64,000 nucleotides of DNA, from contig NZ_QNRO01000004.1 of assembly GCF_003315345.1 (NCBI RefSeq), forward strand, positions 62,001 to 126,000, given 5' to 3'. This DNA comes from Marinobacter pelagius. GTDB lineage: Bacteria > Pseudomonadota > Gammaproteobacteria > Pseudomonadales > Oleiphilaceae. Positions 16,004 to 26,591 of the stretch are shown piece by piece. Below the pieces are notes generated by a model, which was given only the letters and a program-made list of their open reading frames with translations, had not been told where the DNA came from and did not search any database. Positions within the stretch are counted from its first letter, which is position 1; every line of letters starts with the position of its first letter. A program made the translations under genes and the position numbers.

Positions 16004-17881
16004 ATGCAGGCGGAACTCATTGATATCCGGAACCACATGGCCCAGTATCCTCCGTTCGATGAAATGCCGGAAGAACTGATGGATCAGGTGGTCGGTGGCG
16101 TTGAAGTGGAGTATTTCCGTGCCGGCACCCAGATTCTGGAATTCGGACAGGACAACACCTGGCTCTACTACATTCGCAGCGGCGCCGTGGAGATTTTCCG
16201 GCGCTCTGGTGAACTCTATAACCGGATCGGCGAAGGTGACATCTTTGGCCAGTTCGGCCTGTTAATGAACAAGACCGTGCGTTTTCCCGCCAAGGCGCTC
16301 GAAGATACCCTCGTCTACCGGATCCCCGAGGCCACATTCCAGTACCTGTTCGAGAACGATGACGGCTTCGCCGACTTTGTCGAGACCGAGGACCGGAGCC
16401 GCCTGCGCTCGGCGCTGTCCCGGCGGGAGAAGTCCAACGACCTGATGACCTCCAAGGTCACCCGGCTGATTGCCCGCACTCCGGTCTCGGCGCCTTGCAC
16501 GGTTCGGCTGCAGGAGGCGGCCCGGATCATGACCGACCAGGGTGTTTCCGCGCTGCTGCTGATGGACGAGAGCGGCGAACACCCCATACTCAAGGGCATC
16601 ATCACCGACCGGGACCTGCGGACCCGGGCCGTTACCGAAGCCCTCCCCTCGGAAACTCCCATCAGTGACATCATGTCCGAGGGTCTCATCACCATTCGCG
16701 CCAGCGCCTACATATTCGAAGCCATGCTCATGATGCTGCACAACAACGTGCATCACCTGCCGGTCATGGATAAAGACGAGGTGCGGGGCGTGATTGCGCT
16801 ATCTGACATCGTGAAATACGAGAGCCAGAGCAGCCTGTACCTGGTCAGCAATATCTATCACCAGAATGACGTCAAAGGCCTGAAGAAAATCAGCCGGGAT
16901 GTGCCGGATACCTTTGTGCGCATGGTGAACGAGGACGCCAACTCCCACATGATCGGCAGCGCCATGGCCGGCATCGGCCGGAGCTTCACCCAGCGGCTGC
17001 TGGAACTCGGCGAGGAAAAACTGGGGCCACCGCCGATACCTTACTGCTTCATGGCATTGGGCTCCATGGCCCGGGACGAGCAGCTGGTGGTGACCGACCA
17101 GGACAATGCCATGATCCTGGACGACAGCTTCGTGCCCGAAGAACACGACGAATATTTCCTGGCGCTGGCGAAGTTTGTCAGCGACGGCCTCGCAGAGTGC
17201 GGCTACACGTACTGTACCGGCGAGATCATGGCCACCAACCCGAAGTGGCGTCAGCCGCTGCGGGTGTGGAAGGGCTATTTCACCGACTGGATCGAGAACC
17301 CCAAGGCCGAAGCGCTGCTGAACAGCAATATCTTCTTTGACCTGGACGGCATCCACGGCAACACCGGGTTCGCAGAAGAACTGAAAGCGCTGGTGGCGGA
17401 GAAGGCCAGCCACAGCCAGCGCTTCCTCACCCTGTTGGCGCGCAATGCCCTGAACCGCACGCCGCCTCTCGGCTTTTTCCGCACCTTCGTTCTGGAGGAG
17501 GACGGTCAACACCGCAAGACTTTCAACCTGAAACGGCGAGGCACTGCACCGCTGTCCGACCTGATCCGGGTCCATGCCCTGGCCTGCGGATCCCGGGCCC
17601 AGAACTCGTTCGAACGTCTCAAGGTCATCGGCCAGACCAAGCTGCTCTTGGAAGATGATCTCGGCAACCTGCGGGATGCCCTCGAGTTCATCTCCATCGT
17701 TCGTATCCGGCATCAGGCCCTGGCCATCGAGGATGGCCGGAAGCCCGACAATAACGTGCGACCCGAGGACCTGTCACCGTTCGAACGCAGTCACCTGAAG
17801 GACGCCTTCCAGGTGGTCAGCAACGCCCAGAAGTTCCTGCGTTTCCGCTACAACGCCCAGGTAGGTCGCAATGCCCAGTAA
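16004..17881 (+). CDS. cNMP-binding / CBS / DUF294 nucleotidyltransferase-like signalling protein
   Basis: 625 residues in three parts. A cyclic-nucleotide-binding-like domain is at about 25-130 (LEFGQDNTWLYYIRSGAVEIF). A CBS pair is at about 148-275 (MTDQGVSALLLMDE and HNNVHHLPVMDKDEVRGVIALSDIV). The DUF294 nucleotidyltransferase-like domain has GSMARDEQLVVTDQDNAM, with the paired acidic residues of that fold, followed by its helical C-terminal part. No membrane segment is present. The family is a putative cytoplasmic sensor of adenine nucleotides, and its target is not known. It overlaps the exonuclease gene by 11 bases. Confidence 0.85.
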   Translation: MQAELIDIRNHMAQYPPFDEMPEELMDQVVGGVEVEYFRAGTQILEFGQDNTWLYYIRSGAVEIFRRSGELYNRIGEGDIFGQFGLLMNKTVRFPAKALEDTLVYRIPEATFQYLFENDDGFADFVETEDRSRLRSALSRREKSNDLMTSKVTRLIARTPVSAPCTVRLQEAARIMTDQGVSALLLMDESGEHPILKGIITDRDLRTRAVTEALPSETPISDIMSEGLITIRASAYIFEAMLMMLHNNVHHLPVMDKDEVRGVIALSDIVKYESQSSLYLVSNIYHQNDVKGLKKISRDVPDTFVRMVNEDANSHMIGSAMAGIGRSFTQRLLELGEEKLGPPPIPYCFMALGSMARDEQLVVTDQDNAMILDDSFVPEEHDEYFLALAKFVSDGLAECGYTYCTGEIMATNPKWRQPLRVWKGYFTDWIENPKAEALLNSNIFFDLDGIHGNTGFAEELKALVAEKASHSQRFLTLLARNALNRTPPLGFFRTFVLEEDGQHRKTFNLKRRGTAPLSDLIRVHALACGSRAQNSFERLKVIGQTKLLLEDDLGNLRDALEFISIVRIRHQALAIEDGRKPDNNVRPEDLSPFERSHLKDAFQVVSNAQKFLRFRYNAQVGRNAQ

Positions 17882-18599
17882 TCCGGAAGGCCAGTCGAAC
17901 ACCCCGAAACCCACCTGGCCGGAGCAGTACCGGGAGCTCGCCCAACAGGCAAAGTCACCATTGCTCAAGGCCTTCTACGAAGCCGGCTGCGTCGACCCGG
18001 ACATGCCGATGTCGGACGTTCCCCTGGTGGCGCTGGATTTCGAGACCACGGGACTTGATCCGAACGAACACTCCATCGTCAGTGTCGGGCTGGTGCCCTT
18101 TACCCTGGGCGGGATCCAACTGGGCCGTTGCTGGCACCAGGTGGTGCGCCCGCAACTGCCCCTGCATCAGACCTCCATCGAAGTGCATGGCATCACCCAC
18201 TCCGACATCGACAAGGCCCCGGACCTCAACGAGGTATTGGACAAGCTGTTCAGCTACCTGAATGGCCGCATCCCGGTGGTCCATTACCGGGACATCGAGC
18301 GGCCGTTTCTCAATGTGGCACTACAGTGGCGGCTGGGCGAAGGCATCCGCTTTCCGGTCATCGATACCATGGCCATCGAGGCTCACCTGCACCCGGACCG
18401 GCGACCGACCCGCTGGCAACGGTTGCTGGGGAAGAAGCCGGTATCGATCCGGCTGGCTGACAGCCGTCAGCGCTACGGACTGCCCCATTACGCCTCCCAC
18501 AATGCGCTGATTGATGCCATTGGCACCGCAGAGCTTCTACAGGCCCAGATTCACCACCATTTCGGACCGAACACGCCGGTCAAGGACCTGTGGCTCTGA
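17871..18599 (+). CDS. DEDDh 3'-5' exonuclease, DnaQ/PolIII epsilon-like
   Basis: 242 residues. The three exonuclease motifs are present: Exo I VALDFETTGLD, Exo II near HYRDIERPFLN, and Exo III HNALIDAIGTAELL with the DEDDh histidine five residues before its aspartate. It is too short for a polymerase and lacks the DnaE-binding tail, so it is a stand-alone exonuclease. It is coupled to the DUF294 protein by an 11-base overlap. The gene ends 8 bases from the convergent msrAB gene. Confidence 0.85.
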   Translation: MPSNPEGQSNTPKPTWPEQYRELAQQAKSPLLKAFYEAGCVDPDMPMSDVPLVALDFETTGLDPNEHSIVSVGLVPFTLGGIQLGRCWHQVVRPQLPLHQTSIEVHGITHSDIDKAPDLNEVLDKLFSYLNGRIPVVHYRDIERPFLNVALQWRLGEGIRFPVIDTMAIEAHLHPDRRPTRWQRLLGKKPVSIRLADSRQRYGLPHYASHNALIDAIGTAELLQAQIHHHFGPNTPVKDLWL

Positions 18600-18607
18600 C
18601 CACACCA

Positions 18608-19774
18608 TCAGGCGTTACCGCCGGTGACTTCGTCAAAATAGTCCCCGTAGCCTTCAGCCTCCATCTGCTCCAGGGGAATGAAGCGAAGCGCCGCTGAGTT
18701 CATGCAATAACGCAGTCCGGTGGGAGCCGGTCCGTCATTGAAGACATGCCCCAGGTGCGAGTCGGCATACCGGCTACGGATCTCGGTGCGGGTCATCCAC
18801 AGTGTCCTATCCTCCTTTTCCACCACCGCATCCTCGTGAATGGGCCTGGTGAAACTGGGCCAGCCAGTACCCGATTTGTACTTGTCCCGGGATGAGAACA
18901 ACGGCTCCCCGGACACAATATCGACATACAGTCCCGGCTGCTTATTATCCCAGTAGGGATTGTTAAAGGCCCTTTCGGTTCCGTCTTGCTGGGTAACCTC
19001 GTACTGGATATCCGTGAGGCGCTTTTTCAGGGTTTCCTGATCGGGCTTCTCAAAGGTTTGCGGGTCAAAGCCTTTGCCCTTGGTATCCGGTTCCATGGCT
19101 GCTGCGGGCCGGAACTTCGAGAAATCCAGCTCATAATTCTCGCCATAGACCTTCTCGATGAACTGATAGCGGCCGGAGTTGAAGGTATAGAATTTGTAGC
19201 GCAGCGGGTTTTTCTTGTAATAGTCCTGGTGATACTTCTCTGCCGGATAGAAGGTTTCCAACGGGACGATTTCAATCACCACCGGCTTGTCATAGATACC
19301 CGAAGCCTCCAGTTCCTGCTTGGCGGCCTCGGCCAGACGCTTCTGCTCGTCATTGTGGTAGAAGATCGCTGGCCGGTACTGTTTGCCCCGATCGACGAAC
19401 TGGCCATTGGCGTCGGTGGGATCCATCATCCGCCACAGGCCCTGCAACAGCCCCTCGTAGGTCATCTCATCCGGATCGTAGTAGACCTGCACCGCCTCGG
19501 TGTGACCGGTGCTGCCAGAAGATACCTGCTCATAGGTGGGATTCTCGACACTGCCGCCGGCGTAACCGGAGACGGCCTCCACCACCCCGGGCACTTTCTC
19601 GTAGCCCGCCTCCACACACCAGAAGCAGCCGCCGGCAAACGTGGCCACAGCCAGGTCCGGATCGTCGGGGGCAAACTCGGTATCGTGCTTGTCTGCTGAG
19701 GCAAGAGACGTGTAAGCCCCCCCTGCCACAACCAGGGACAGCACGAGGGCAAAACCTGAGATCCTGCGTTTCAT
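18608..19774 (-). CDS. msrAB: Periplasmic bifunctional methionine sulfoxide reductase MsrA-MsrB
   Basis: 388 residues. A signal peptide of about 27 residues (ending SLASA) is followed by MsrA with the catalytic GGC50FWC motif, and then MsrB with [25 protein letters not shown] and catalytic C357 in RYCMNSAAL. Together the domains repair both S- and R-methionine sulfoxide in exported proteins. Unlike the neisserial PilB fusion, no thioredoxin-like domain precedes them, so electrons must come from a separate thiol protein that is not seen here. It lies upstream of a sensor kinase gene on the same strand with a 105-base gap. Confidence 0.92.
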   Translation of the reverse strand: MKRRISGFALVLSLVVAGGAYTSLASADKHDTEFAPDDPDLAVATFAGGCFWCVEAGYEKVPGVVEAVSGYAGGSVENPTYEQVSSGSTGHTEAVQVYYDPDEMTYEGLLQGLWRMMDPTDANGQFVDRGKQYRPAIFYHNDEQKRLAEAAKQELEASGIYDKPVVIEIVPLETFYPAEKYHQDYYKKNPLRYKFYTFNSGRYQFIEKVYGENYELDFSKFRPAAAMEPDTKGKGFDPQTFEKPDQETLKKRLTDIQYEVTQQDGTERAFNNPYWDNKQPGLYVDIVSGEPLFSSRDKYKSGTGWPSFTRPIHEDAVVEKEDRTLWMTRTEIRSRYADSHLGHVFNDGPAPTGLRYCMNSAALRFIPLEQMEAEGYGDYFDEVTGGNA

Positions 19775-19879
19775 GGTGTTTCTCCTGTGATTGAAGCCAT
19801 GCTGTCAGGCTAAACCTGTGACTTCACGAAATCGTTCACAGAGTATTACGAATCTATAACAGCGTGGATTTTCGAGGCA

Positions 19880-21361
19880 TTACCTGGTTTCGGCAGCCGG
19901 CAACCAGACCTGAAACTCGGCACCGGTTGGCTCAAGGTTACGGACGTCGATGCGGCCCTTTTGAAGTTCCACCATACGACGGGCGATGGCCAGGCCCAGG
20001 CCCGCATGACCGGCATTTACTGCCCCGGTACCCTGGTAGAAAGGCTCGAACAGGTGGGTTCGATCTTGCGGGTGGATGCCGGTACCGGCATCCGCGACCG
20101 TCAGCATTACGGCATCGCCGTCCTGACGAACAGCCAGGGCAACGTCGCTGTTGGAAGGGGCGTGGGCGATGGCGTTACTAATCAGATTGTCTAGGACACG
20201 CTCAGTCATGGCAATGTCTGCCAGCGCCATGACCCCGTCAGCATGGGTAATTCGAAGCCGTACCGAGGTACGCTCCGACTCGGGCTGATGTTTCTGGACC
20301 ACATCATGCACCAGTTCAGCCATCATGAAGGGTTCCGGCGACGGCTGTTTCTCCCGCGCTTCAAGCGCCGCCAACTCGAACAATTCTTCCACCAGCCGGC
20401 CCAGTCGCCAGGTTTCCGCCAGTGCCACGTCTAGGAAACGGGCTCGCTCCAAAGGCTCCAGATCCGCCTGTTTCATCTTCAGGGTCTCCAGATAGCCCTG
20501 AATTGACGCCAGTGGCGTGCGCAGGTCGTGGGAGACCTGAGCCACCATCTGGCGACGCTGGTGATCCTTTTCTTTCAGCAGGTCGACCTGGGCAGCGATA
20601 CGGCTGGCCATGTGTTCAAACCGTGCCGCCAGGTAATCGATGTCGTCCCCGGCGGAGACTATGGTTTCCCTGTTCTCCGTAACCAGAACCTCGCCGTTTA
20701 TTTCGAAGTTTTCCACCCGTTCGGTCAACCGGGACAGTCTCCGGGTCAGCAAGTGGAAAAACACCAACCCTGCCAGCAGACCAACGACCAGACTGATTGC
20801 CAGCGCACCCGCCCCCATCTGCAGCAACTGATTGCTATGGACCATGCTCTCGGCAAGGTCATATTCCTCGCCCCGGAGCACCACATACAGATAACCCGAA
20901 CGATCATTCTCAAAGGGCACGGTGGTTACCGAAAATACCTTGCGGCGATCGTGACTGCGAGGGTCATCACCCGGCAGTGGAAACGCGTCGGGGTGCGCCA
21001 GCAAAGCCCGGATCGGCTCTAGTGACACGCGATTGCGCTTGATCTTGTTGGGGTCGGCGGAGTAGGAAAGAATCCGGCCATCCGGGCCGAGCAGGTAGAT
21101 CTCGATGCCGGGATTGATGGTCATGTACAGGTCGAACAGTTCTTTCAGAGCTTCCTGGTCGAGCTGACCATCAGTCACCAGATTACGGTCGGCAACCAGA
21201 TTGCGGGCCAGGTCGCGATTAAGTTCCTGATTGACCGCTGCGGTGTACTCGCGAACGGAATAAAGGCTAAGGACCGTGAACAGGCCGCCAACAATGACCA
21301 GCAGCAGAAACAGACCCAGCGCCAGCCGGGCGTAAAGTGTGCGGAACAGTGACAGGGCCAT
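19880..21361 (-). CDS. Sensor histidine kinase with HAMP domain
   Basis: 493 residues. Membrane helices at about 13-35 and 185-205 flank a periplasmic sensor region of about 150 residues. A HAMP linker, HisKA with H278 (QVSHDLRTPLASI) and an ATPase domain with NAIAHAP, DAGTGI and GHAGLGLAIA follow. It is 3 bases downstream of its response regulator gene and forms the second two-component system of the window. The sensed signal is unknown; adjacency to msrAB raises the possibility of envelope oxidative stress. Confidence 0.9.
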   Translation of the reverse strand: MALSLFRTLYARLALGLFLLLVIVGGLFTVLSLYSVREYTAAVNQELNRDLARNLVADRNLVTDGQLDQEALKELFDLYMTINPGIEIYLLGPDGRILSYSADPNKIKRNRVSLEPIRALLAHPDAFPLPGDDPRSHDRRKVFSVTTVPFENDRSGYLYVVLRGEEYDLAESMVHSNQLLQMGAGALAISLVVGLLAGLVFFHLLTRRLSRLTERVENFEINGEVLVTENRETIVSAGDDIDYLAARFEHMASRIAAQVDLLKEKDHQRRQMVAQVSHDLRTPLASIQGYLETLKMKQADLEPLERARFLDVALAETWRLGRLVEELFELAALEAREKQPSPEPFMMAELVHDVVQKHQPESERTSVRLRITHADGVMALADIAMTERVLDNLISNAIAHAPSNSDVALAVRQDGDAVMLTVADAGTGIHPQDRTHLFEPFYQGTGAVNAGHAGLGLAIARRMVELQKGRIDVRNLEPTGAEFQVWLPAAETR

Positions 21362-21364
21362 GGA

Positions 21365-22066
21365 TCAGTCCATAAACCGGTAACCGACACCCCACACCGT
21401 CTGAATGTAACGGGGCTGGGCGGGATCGGCCTCGATCTTGTTCCGGAGCCGATTGATGTGGGTGTTTACGGTATGCTCGTAGCCTTCATGATTGTACCCC
21501 CAGACTGCATCCAGCAGCTGGGCGCGGCTGAATACCCGGCCCCGGTGGCGGGCAAAATGCCAGAGCAGATCAAATTCCCTGGCGGTCAGGTCAACTTCCC
21601 GGCCCCGGACAAAGACGCGGTGTCGCACCGGATCAATACAAAGCTCCTCGATAACCAGCTCCTCCGCCTCGGGTTGTTCTGACGTTCCCACGGACATGGC
21701 ATCGACGCGCCGGAACAGGGCCTTGATGCGGGCCGCCAGTTCCGCCACGCTGAATGGCTTGGTCAGATAATCATCCGCCCCCATCTCAAGGCCCAGGACC
21801 CGGTCCAGCTCGGAACTCTTGGCCGTGAGCATCAATACCGGGACATACCCGGCGCCAGACCGGATTTCCCGGCATACCGCGAGCCCGTCCATCCCGGGGA
21901 GCATCAGATCCAGGATCACAAGATCTATCCCGCCCTGGCGGAAACGCTCCAGTCCCTCGTCGCCCCGGCCGACAAGAATGGCCCGCATGCCCAGGTCGGT
22001 CACCTGCATACGCACTAGCTCGCCGATACCGGGGTTATCCTCAATGATCAGTACGGTTCGTGTCAT
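21365..22066 (-). CDS. OmpR-family response regulator
   Basis: 233 residues. The receiver domain has E9-D10 and phospho-acceptor D53 (LVILDLMLPGMDG), with the TKPF lysine further on. The winged-helix output domain has DLTAREFDLLWHFARHRGRVFSRAQLLDAVWG and HINRLRNKIEADP, ending YIQTVWGVGYRF. It pairs with the kinase gene 3 bases downstream. The subgroup is the general OmpR/PhoB type, distinct from the PmrA-like regulator at 8216-8902. Confidence 0.92.
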   Translation of the reverse strand: MTRTVLIIEDNPGIGELVRMQVTDLGMRAILVGRGDEGLERFRQGGIDLVILDLMLPGMDGLAVCREIRSGAGYVPVLMLTAKSSELDRVLGLEMGADDYLTKPFSVAELAARIKALFRRVDAMSVGTSEQPEAEELVIEELCIDPVRHRVFVRGREVDLTAREFDLLWHFARHRGRVFSRAQLLDAVWGYNHEGYEHTVNTHINRLRNKIEADPAQPRYIQTVWGVGYRFMD

Positions 22067-22145
22067 CTCGGCCTGGTCCTTTCACTCCATGGATACCAGT
22101 GTAGCGCCAAGAATTCACAAAACCTTCACGCAGAGACTGGCGACC

Positions 22146-23147
<1,002 letters not shown>

Positions 23148-23181
23148 TTAGAATGAAATCGAATTTGCATAAGAGGTTCCA

Positions 23182-23763
23182 GTGACAGCCAGAACAACAA
23201 CCAAAGCGACACCGGCCGACGCGTTCAAACGGGCCCGGCGCATGTGGCTCAAGGGCGAGCGTATCCACCTGGCATCCCTGTCGGACGAACTCCATATCGG
23301 CCGGGCCACCCTGTTCCGGTGGGTGGGCAACAAGGACCTACTGATCGGTGAAGTGCTGTGGTCCCTGTACGAACCACTGCGCCTGGAAGCTCTCGCCACT
23401 ACCCCCGGTGAGGGGGTCGATTACATTGTTGGCGTCTACCGGAAAATCAATTCCACGATCCTGCACTTCGAGCCGTTAAGGCGGTTTATCAACCAGGACC
23501 CGGAGTACGCGCTGAGAATCCTCACTTCGTCCCAGTCCACCCTGCACGCCCGGACAGTGGAAGCGAACACCCGCACCCTCAAGGACCAGATCGCACAAGG
23601 CAAGATCAACCCGCCCATGAGCGTGGACAGCCTGTCCTACTTCATGGTCCGCCTCGCGGAATCCTGCCTCTACAGCGACATCATCGGCGGGCGCGAGCCC
23701 CGGGAGGAAGAGCTGGAGGATGCCTGTACGGCGGTAAGGATTCTGCTTGGGGGCAAGGCCTAA
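23182..23763 (+). CDS. TetR-like transcriptional regulator, QsdR-type
   Basis: 193 residues from a GTG at 23182 with AAGAGG upstream. The N-terminal helix-turn-helix is seen in LASLSDELHIGRATLFRWVGNKDLLIGEVLW, and the C-terminal ligand domain (about 70-193) matches the QsdR-like form, with YFMVRLAESCLYSDIIGGREP. It is probably a repressor responding to an acyl or lactone compound, although the ligand is not readable. It diverges from the nitronate monooxygenase and converges on the aldehyde dehydrogenase across two palindromic repeats. Confidence 0.8.
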   Translation: MTARTTTKATPADAFKRARRMWLKGERIHLASLSDELHIGRATLFRWVGNKDLLIGEVLWSLYEPLRLEALATTPGEGVDYIVGVYRKINSTILHFEPLRRFINQDPEYALRILTSSQSTLHARTVEANTRTLKDQIAQGKINPPMSVDSLSYFMVRLAESCLYSDIIGGREPREEELEDACTAVRILLGGKA

Positions 23764-23766
23764 GAA

Positions 23767-23854
23767 GGGGTCAGAAGAAGGCTTTCTTCAGACCCCGGGC
23801 CCGCCCCGGGTTCTGCGTGAAGTCGGGGTCTGATGAACGCTTTCATCTGACCCC
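23767..23854. repeat. Two copies of a 30-bp palindromic repeat
   Basis: Copies at 23767-23796 and 23825-23854. Each has arms of the form GGGGTCWGAWGAA around a short variable centre. They fill the gap between the convergent regulator and aldehyde dehydrogenase genes. The first copy carries an A-A mismatch at position 7 of the arm. Neither is followed by a T-run. Confidence 0.9.
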
Positions 23855-23888
23855 TTGTTCAATCCCCGGGTTCAGCGCCCACTCCGCC

Positions 23889-25304
23889 TCACAGCTGCAG
23901 CGACCGCACCTCCAGAAATTCCTCCAGGCCCCACTTGCCGAACTCCCGGCCCAGGCCGGAATGGCCGAAACCGCCGAACGGTGCCAGGGCGTTGAAGGCA
24001 CCACCATTGACGGTCACCTGACCGGTGCGCAGCTTGCCAGCCACCTGCTTGGCATGAGCATCATCGGCGGACCAGACCGCACCGGACAGACCATACGGTG
24101 TGCCATTGGCAATACGGATCGCTTCGGCCTCGTCGTTATACGGAATGATGCTCAGTACCGGGCCGAAGATCTCTTCCTGGGCAATGCGGCTGTCCGGCCG
24201 GACGTTGCCAAACACGGTGGCCTTGACGAAGTAGCCCTTGTCACAGCCTTCCGGTGCTTCCGGTCCACCAGCCACCAGGGTGGCACCTTCCTCGATGCCG
24301 AGCTTGATGTAATCGATCACCCGGTCACGCTGCTGGGCAGAAGACAGCGGACCCAGGCGGGTGGTTTCCTCGAGGGGGTTGCCCGGGGTCATCTTGGCCA
24401 CAGCAGCTGCCGCCAGTTCACAGGCCTCATCGTGCTTGTCCGCCGGGACCAGCATGCGGGTCAGGGCGGTACAGGTCTGGCCGGAGTTGAGCAGGCAGTT
24501 GTTCACGGTGCCCTTGACCGCACCGGCGAGGTCGGCGTCCGGCAGAATGATCGATGCGGACTTGCCGCCCATCTCCAGGGCAATGCGCTTGAAATCATCG
24601 GCCGCAGCATGGGCAATCAGGTGGCCGGTACGGGTGGAGCCGGTGAAGGACACCATGCGCACGTCCGGATGCTTGATCAGGGTATCACCCACGGTCTGGC
24701 CCAGACCGCACACCATGTTGAATACACCCTTGGGCAGATCGGTACCGTCCAGGATTTCCGCCAGGATATAAGCGGTCTGGGGGGCGATTTCCGAAGGTTT
24801 GAGCACCACGGTGCAACCAGCCGCGATTGCAGGGACGATCTTCAGGATCACCTGGTGCAGCGGGTAGTTCCAGGGAGTGATACAGCCGACCACACCCACC
24901 GGTGCGTGTTGCACCTCAGAGTTGCCGGACTGTTCGGTGAACGGGAAATCCGGCAGCAGTTTCAGGTAGGTCTTGGTGACGGCCGCCGGCATGCCTGCCT
25001 GGATGGGGGTAGCCAGCTTGATCGGCATGCCCACTTCCCGGCTCACGGTCTCGGCAATCTCCGGCGCCCGCTCCTTCAGCCCCGCGTGCAGCTGTTCCAG
25101 CACTTTCAGGCGTTGCTCCAGGGTGCTTTCAGACCAGCTCTCGAACGCGGCATCCGCTGCGGCGATGGCCTGCTCCATTTCTTCACGACCGGAAGCGGGT
25201 ACGCGGGCAATGACGTCACCGGTGCCGGCCTCATGGACATCGATCAGCTCGCCGCTCCAATCAACCCACTGACCGTTGATGTAATTCTTGCTCAATTCGT
25301 TCAT
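23889..25304 (-). CDS. Aldehyde dehydrogenase (NAD(P)+)
   Basis: 471 residues from the ATG at 25304, preceded by GAGGGGGAGAAC. Catalytic C278 lies in NSGQTCTAL and the general base E244 in IALEMGGKSA; the nucleotide loop SFTGSTRTG is present. It oxidises an aldehyde to the acid. The gene starts 10 bases after the alcohol dehydrogenase gene ends, so the pair would convert an alcohol to a carboxylate that then enters beta-oxidation by the downstream genes. Confidence 0.92.
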   Translation of the reverse strand: MNELSKNYINGQWVDWSGELIDVHEAGTGDVIARVPASGREEMEQAIAAADAAFESWSESTLEQRLKVLEQLHAGLKERAPEIAETVSREVGMPIKLATPIQAGMPAAVTKTYLKLLPDFPFTEQSGNSEVQHAPVGVVGCITPWNYPLHQVILKIVPAIAAGCTVVLKPSEIAPQTAYILAEILDGTDLPKGVFNMVCGLGQTVGDTLIKHPDVRMVSFTGSTRTGHLIAHAAADDFKRIALEMGGKSASIILPDADLAGAVKGTVNNCLLNSGQTCTALTRMLVPADKHDEACELAAAAVAKMTPGNPLEETTRLGPLSSAQQRDRVIDYIKLGIEEGATLVAGGPEAPEGCDKGYFVKATVFGNVRPDSRIAQEEIFGPVLSIIPYNDEAEAIRIANGTPYGLSGAVWSADDAHAKQVAGKLRTGQVTVNGGAFNALAPFGGFGHSGLGREFGKWGLEEFLEVRSLQL

Positions 25305-25314
25305 GTTCTCCCCC

Positions 25315-26421
25315 TCAATCAAATACGATCACGCCACGGGCGTTCTTACCGGCCACCATATCATCGAAAGCCTGGGCAGCCTCTTCAATGGGGTAGGTCC
25401 GGGTAATCAGTTCATCCAACTTGAGTTTACCGGCCTTGTAAAGCCCCAGGATCCTGGGGAAATCGTGTTGCGGCCGGGCCGAGCCGAGCCAGCTGCCTTT
25501 CAGGGTGCGTTCATCGGCGGGCAGCGTCAGGGTGGTCAGTGACGTCTTGTCCTTTGGATCGGCAACCCCCACTACCACGGCGGTACCACCGCGACCGAGA
25601 CACTTGTAGGCCTGCTCGACGACCGGGCCGGCGCCCACACATTCAAAGGCGTAGTCCACACCGCCGGTGAGTTTCTTAACCGCCTTGGCTGCGTCGTCCA
25701 CCTCGTTGATGTTGACCGTATGCGTGGCACCAAATTCCCGGGCCATCTCCAGCTTCTTCGGGTTGCTGTCCACCGCCACGATCATCTCGGCGCCGGCAGT
25801 GGCACAGCCCTGGATGGCATTCAGACCCACGCCGCCGATCCCGAACACTGCGGCCCGGGAACCGGGTTCCAGTTTCGCGGTGTTGAACACGGCACCAACG
25901 CCGGTCATCACCGCACACCCGACCAGGGCGGCGTTCTGCATGGGCACGGTGTCATCCACTTTCACACAATTATCCACATGCATGGTGGCGTATTCCGCCA
26001 TCACACCGCAGGCCCCGAACACGTTCAGCGACTCACCATCGGCGCCCTTGGTGCGCACGGTGCCATCCGGCAGGGTGAACATGGCCTTGCGGGCGTTCTC
26101 ACACAACACCGGGCGACCCCGGACACACTGCCGGCACTTGCCACACATGGAAATGAAGGAGCTGACCACGTGGTCACCCTCCTGGAATTGGGTCACCCCT
26201 TCTCCCACTTCCACCACAACGCCCGCAGCCTCATGGCCCAGTACCAGGGGCGGCGGATAGGGGATCTTGCCAGTGGTGGCGGACAGATCACTGTGGCACA
26301 CACCACAGGCCGCAATCTTGATGGTGATCTCACCCCGCTTGGGGCCTTCGACGGTGATGGTCTCGACCTGAACGGGCTGGCCCCATTCCCGGCAGACCAC
26401 GGCTTTGGCTTGTCTGTCCAT
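25315..26421 (-). CDS. Zinc-dependent medium-chain alcohol dehydrogenase
   Basis: 368 residues. Catalytic zinc ligands are in CGVCHSDL and GHEAAGVVVEVGEGV, the structural zinc lobe in CGKCRQCVRGRPVLCE, and the NAD-binding loop is GIGGVGLNAIQG. The features resemble the class III/aryl-alcohol-type enzymes. It forms an operon with the aldehyde dehydrogenase. Three palindromic repeats lie upstream, between it and the acyl-CoA dehydrogenase gene. Confidence 0.92.
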   Translation of the reverse strand: MDRQAKAVVCREWGQPVQVETITVEGPKRGEITIKIAACGVCHSDLSATTGKIPYPPPLVLGHEAAGVVVEVGEGVTQFQEGDHVVSSFISMCGKCRQCVRGRPVLCENARKAMFTLPDGTVRTKGADGESLNVFGACGVMAEYATMHVDNCVKVDDTVPMQNAALVGCAVMTGVGAVFNTAKLEPGSRAAVFGIGGVGLNAIQGCATAGAEMIVAVDSNPKKLEMAREFGATHTVNINEVDDAAKAVKKLTGGVDYAFECVGAGPVVEQAYKCLGRGGTAVVVGVADPKDKTSLTTLTLPADERTLKGSWLGSARPQHDFPRILGLYKAGKLKLDELITRTYPIEEAAQAFDDMVAGKNARGVIVFD

Positions 26422-26447
26422 TGTTGTTCCCCTTTTTTGTTTAAGGA

Positions 26448-26580
26448 GGGGTCAGATGAAAGCGTTCATCAGACCCCGGTGGGGTTGGTGAAGGTGAAGA
26501 TGGGGTCAGATGAAGGCTTTCATCTGACCCCGGATTTAACGTCAACCACTGGGGTCTGAAGAACACCTTCTTCTGACCCC
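26448..26580. repeat. Three copies of the 30-bp palindromic repeat
   Basis: Copies at 26448-26477, 26502-26531 and 26551-26580. The first two have the GATGAA arm type and the third the GAAGAA type. They separate two genes transcribed in the same direction (acyl-CoA dehydrogenase upstream, alcohol dehydrogenase downstream). Confidence 0.92.
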
Positions 26581-26591
26581 GTCTTCAGGCC

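Noticed and set aside
23817..25406. A 529-residue plus-strand open frame across the aldehyde dehydrogenase
   Set aside because: Antisense shadow of an enzyme with all catalytic residues; it also begins inside a palindromic repeat.
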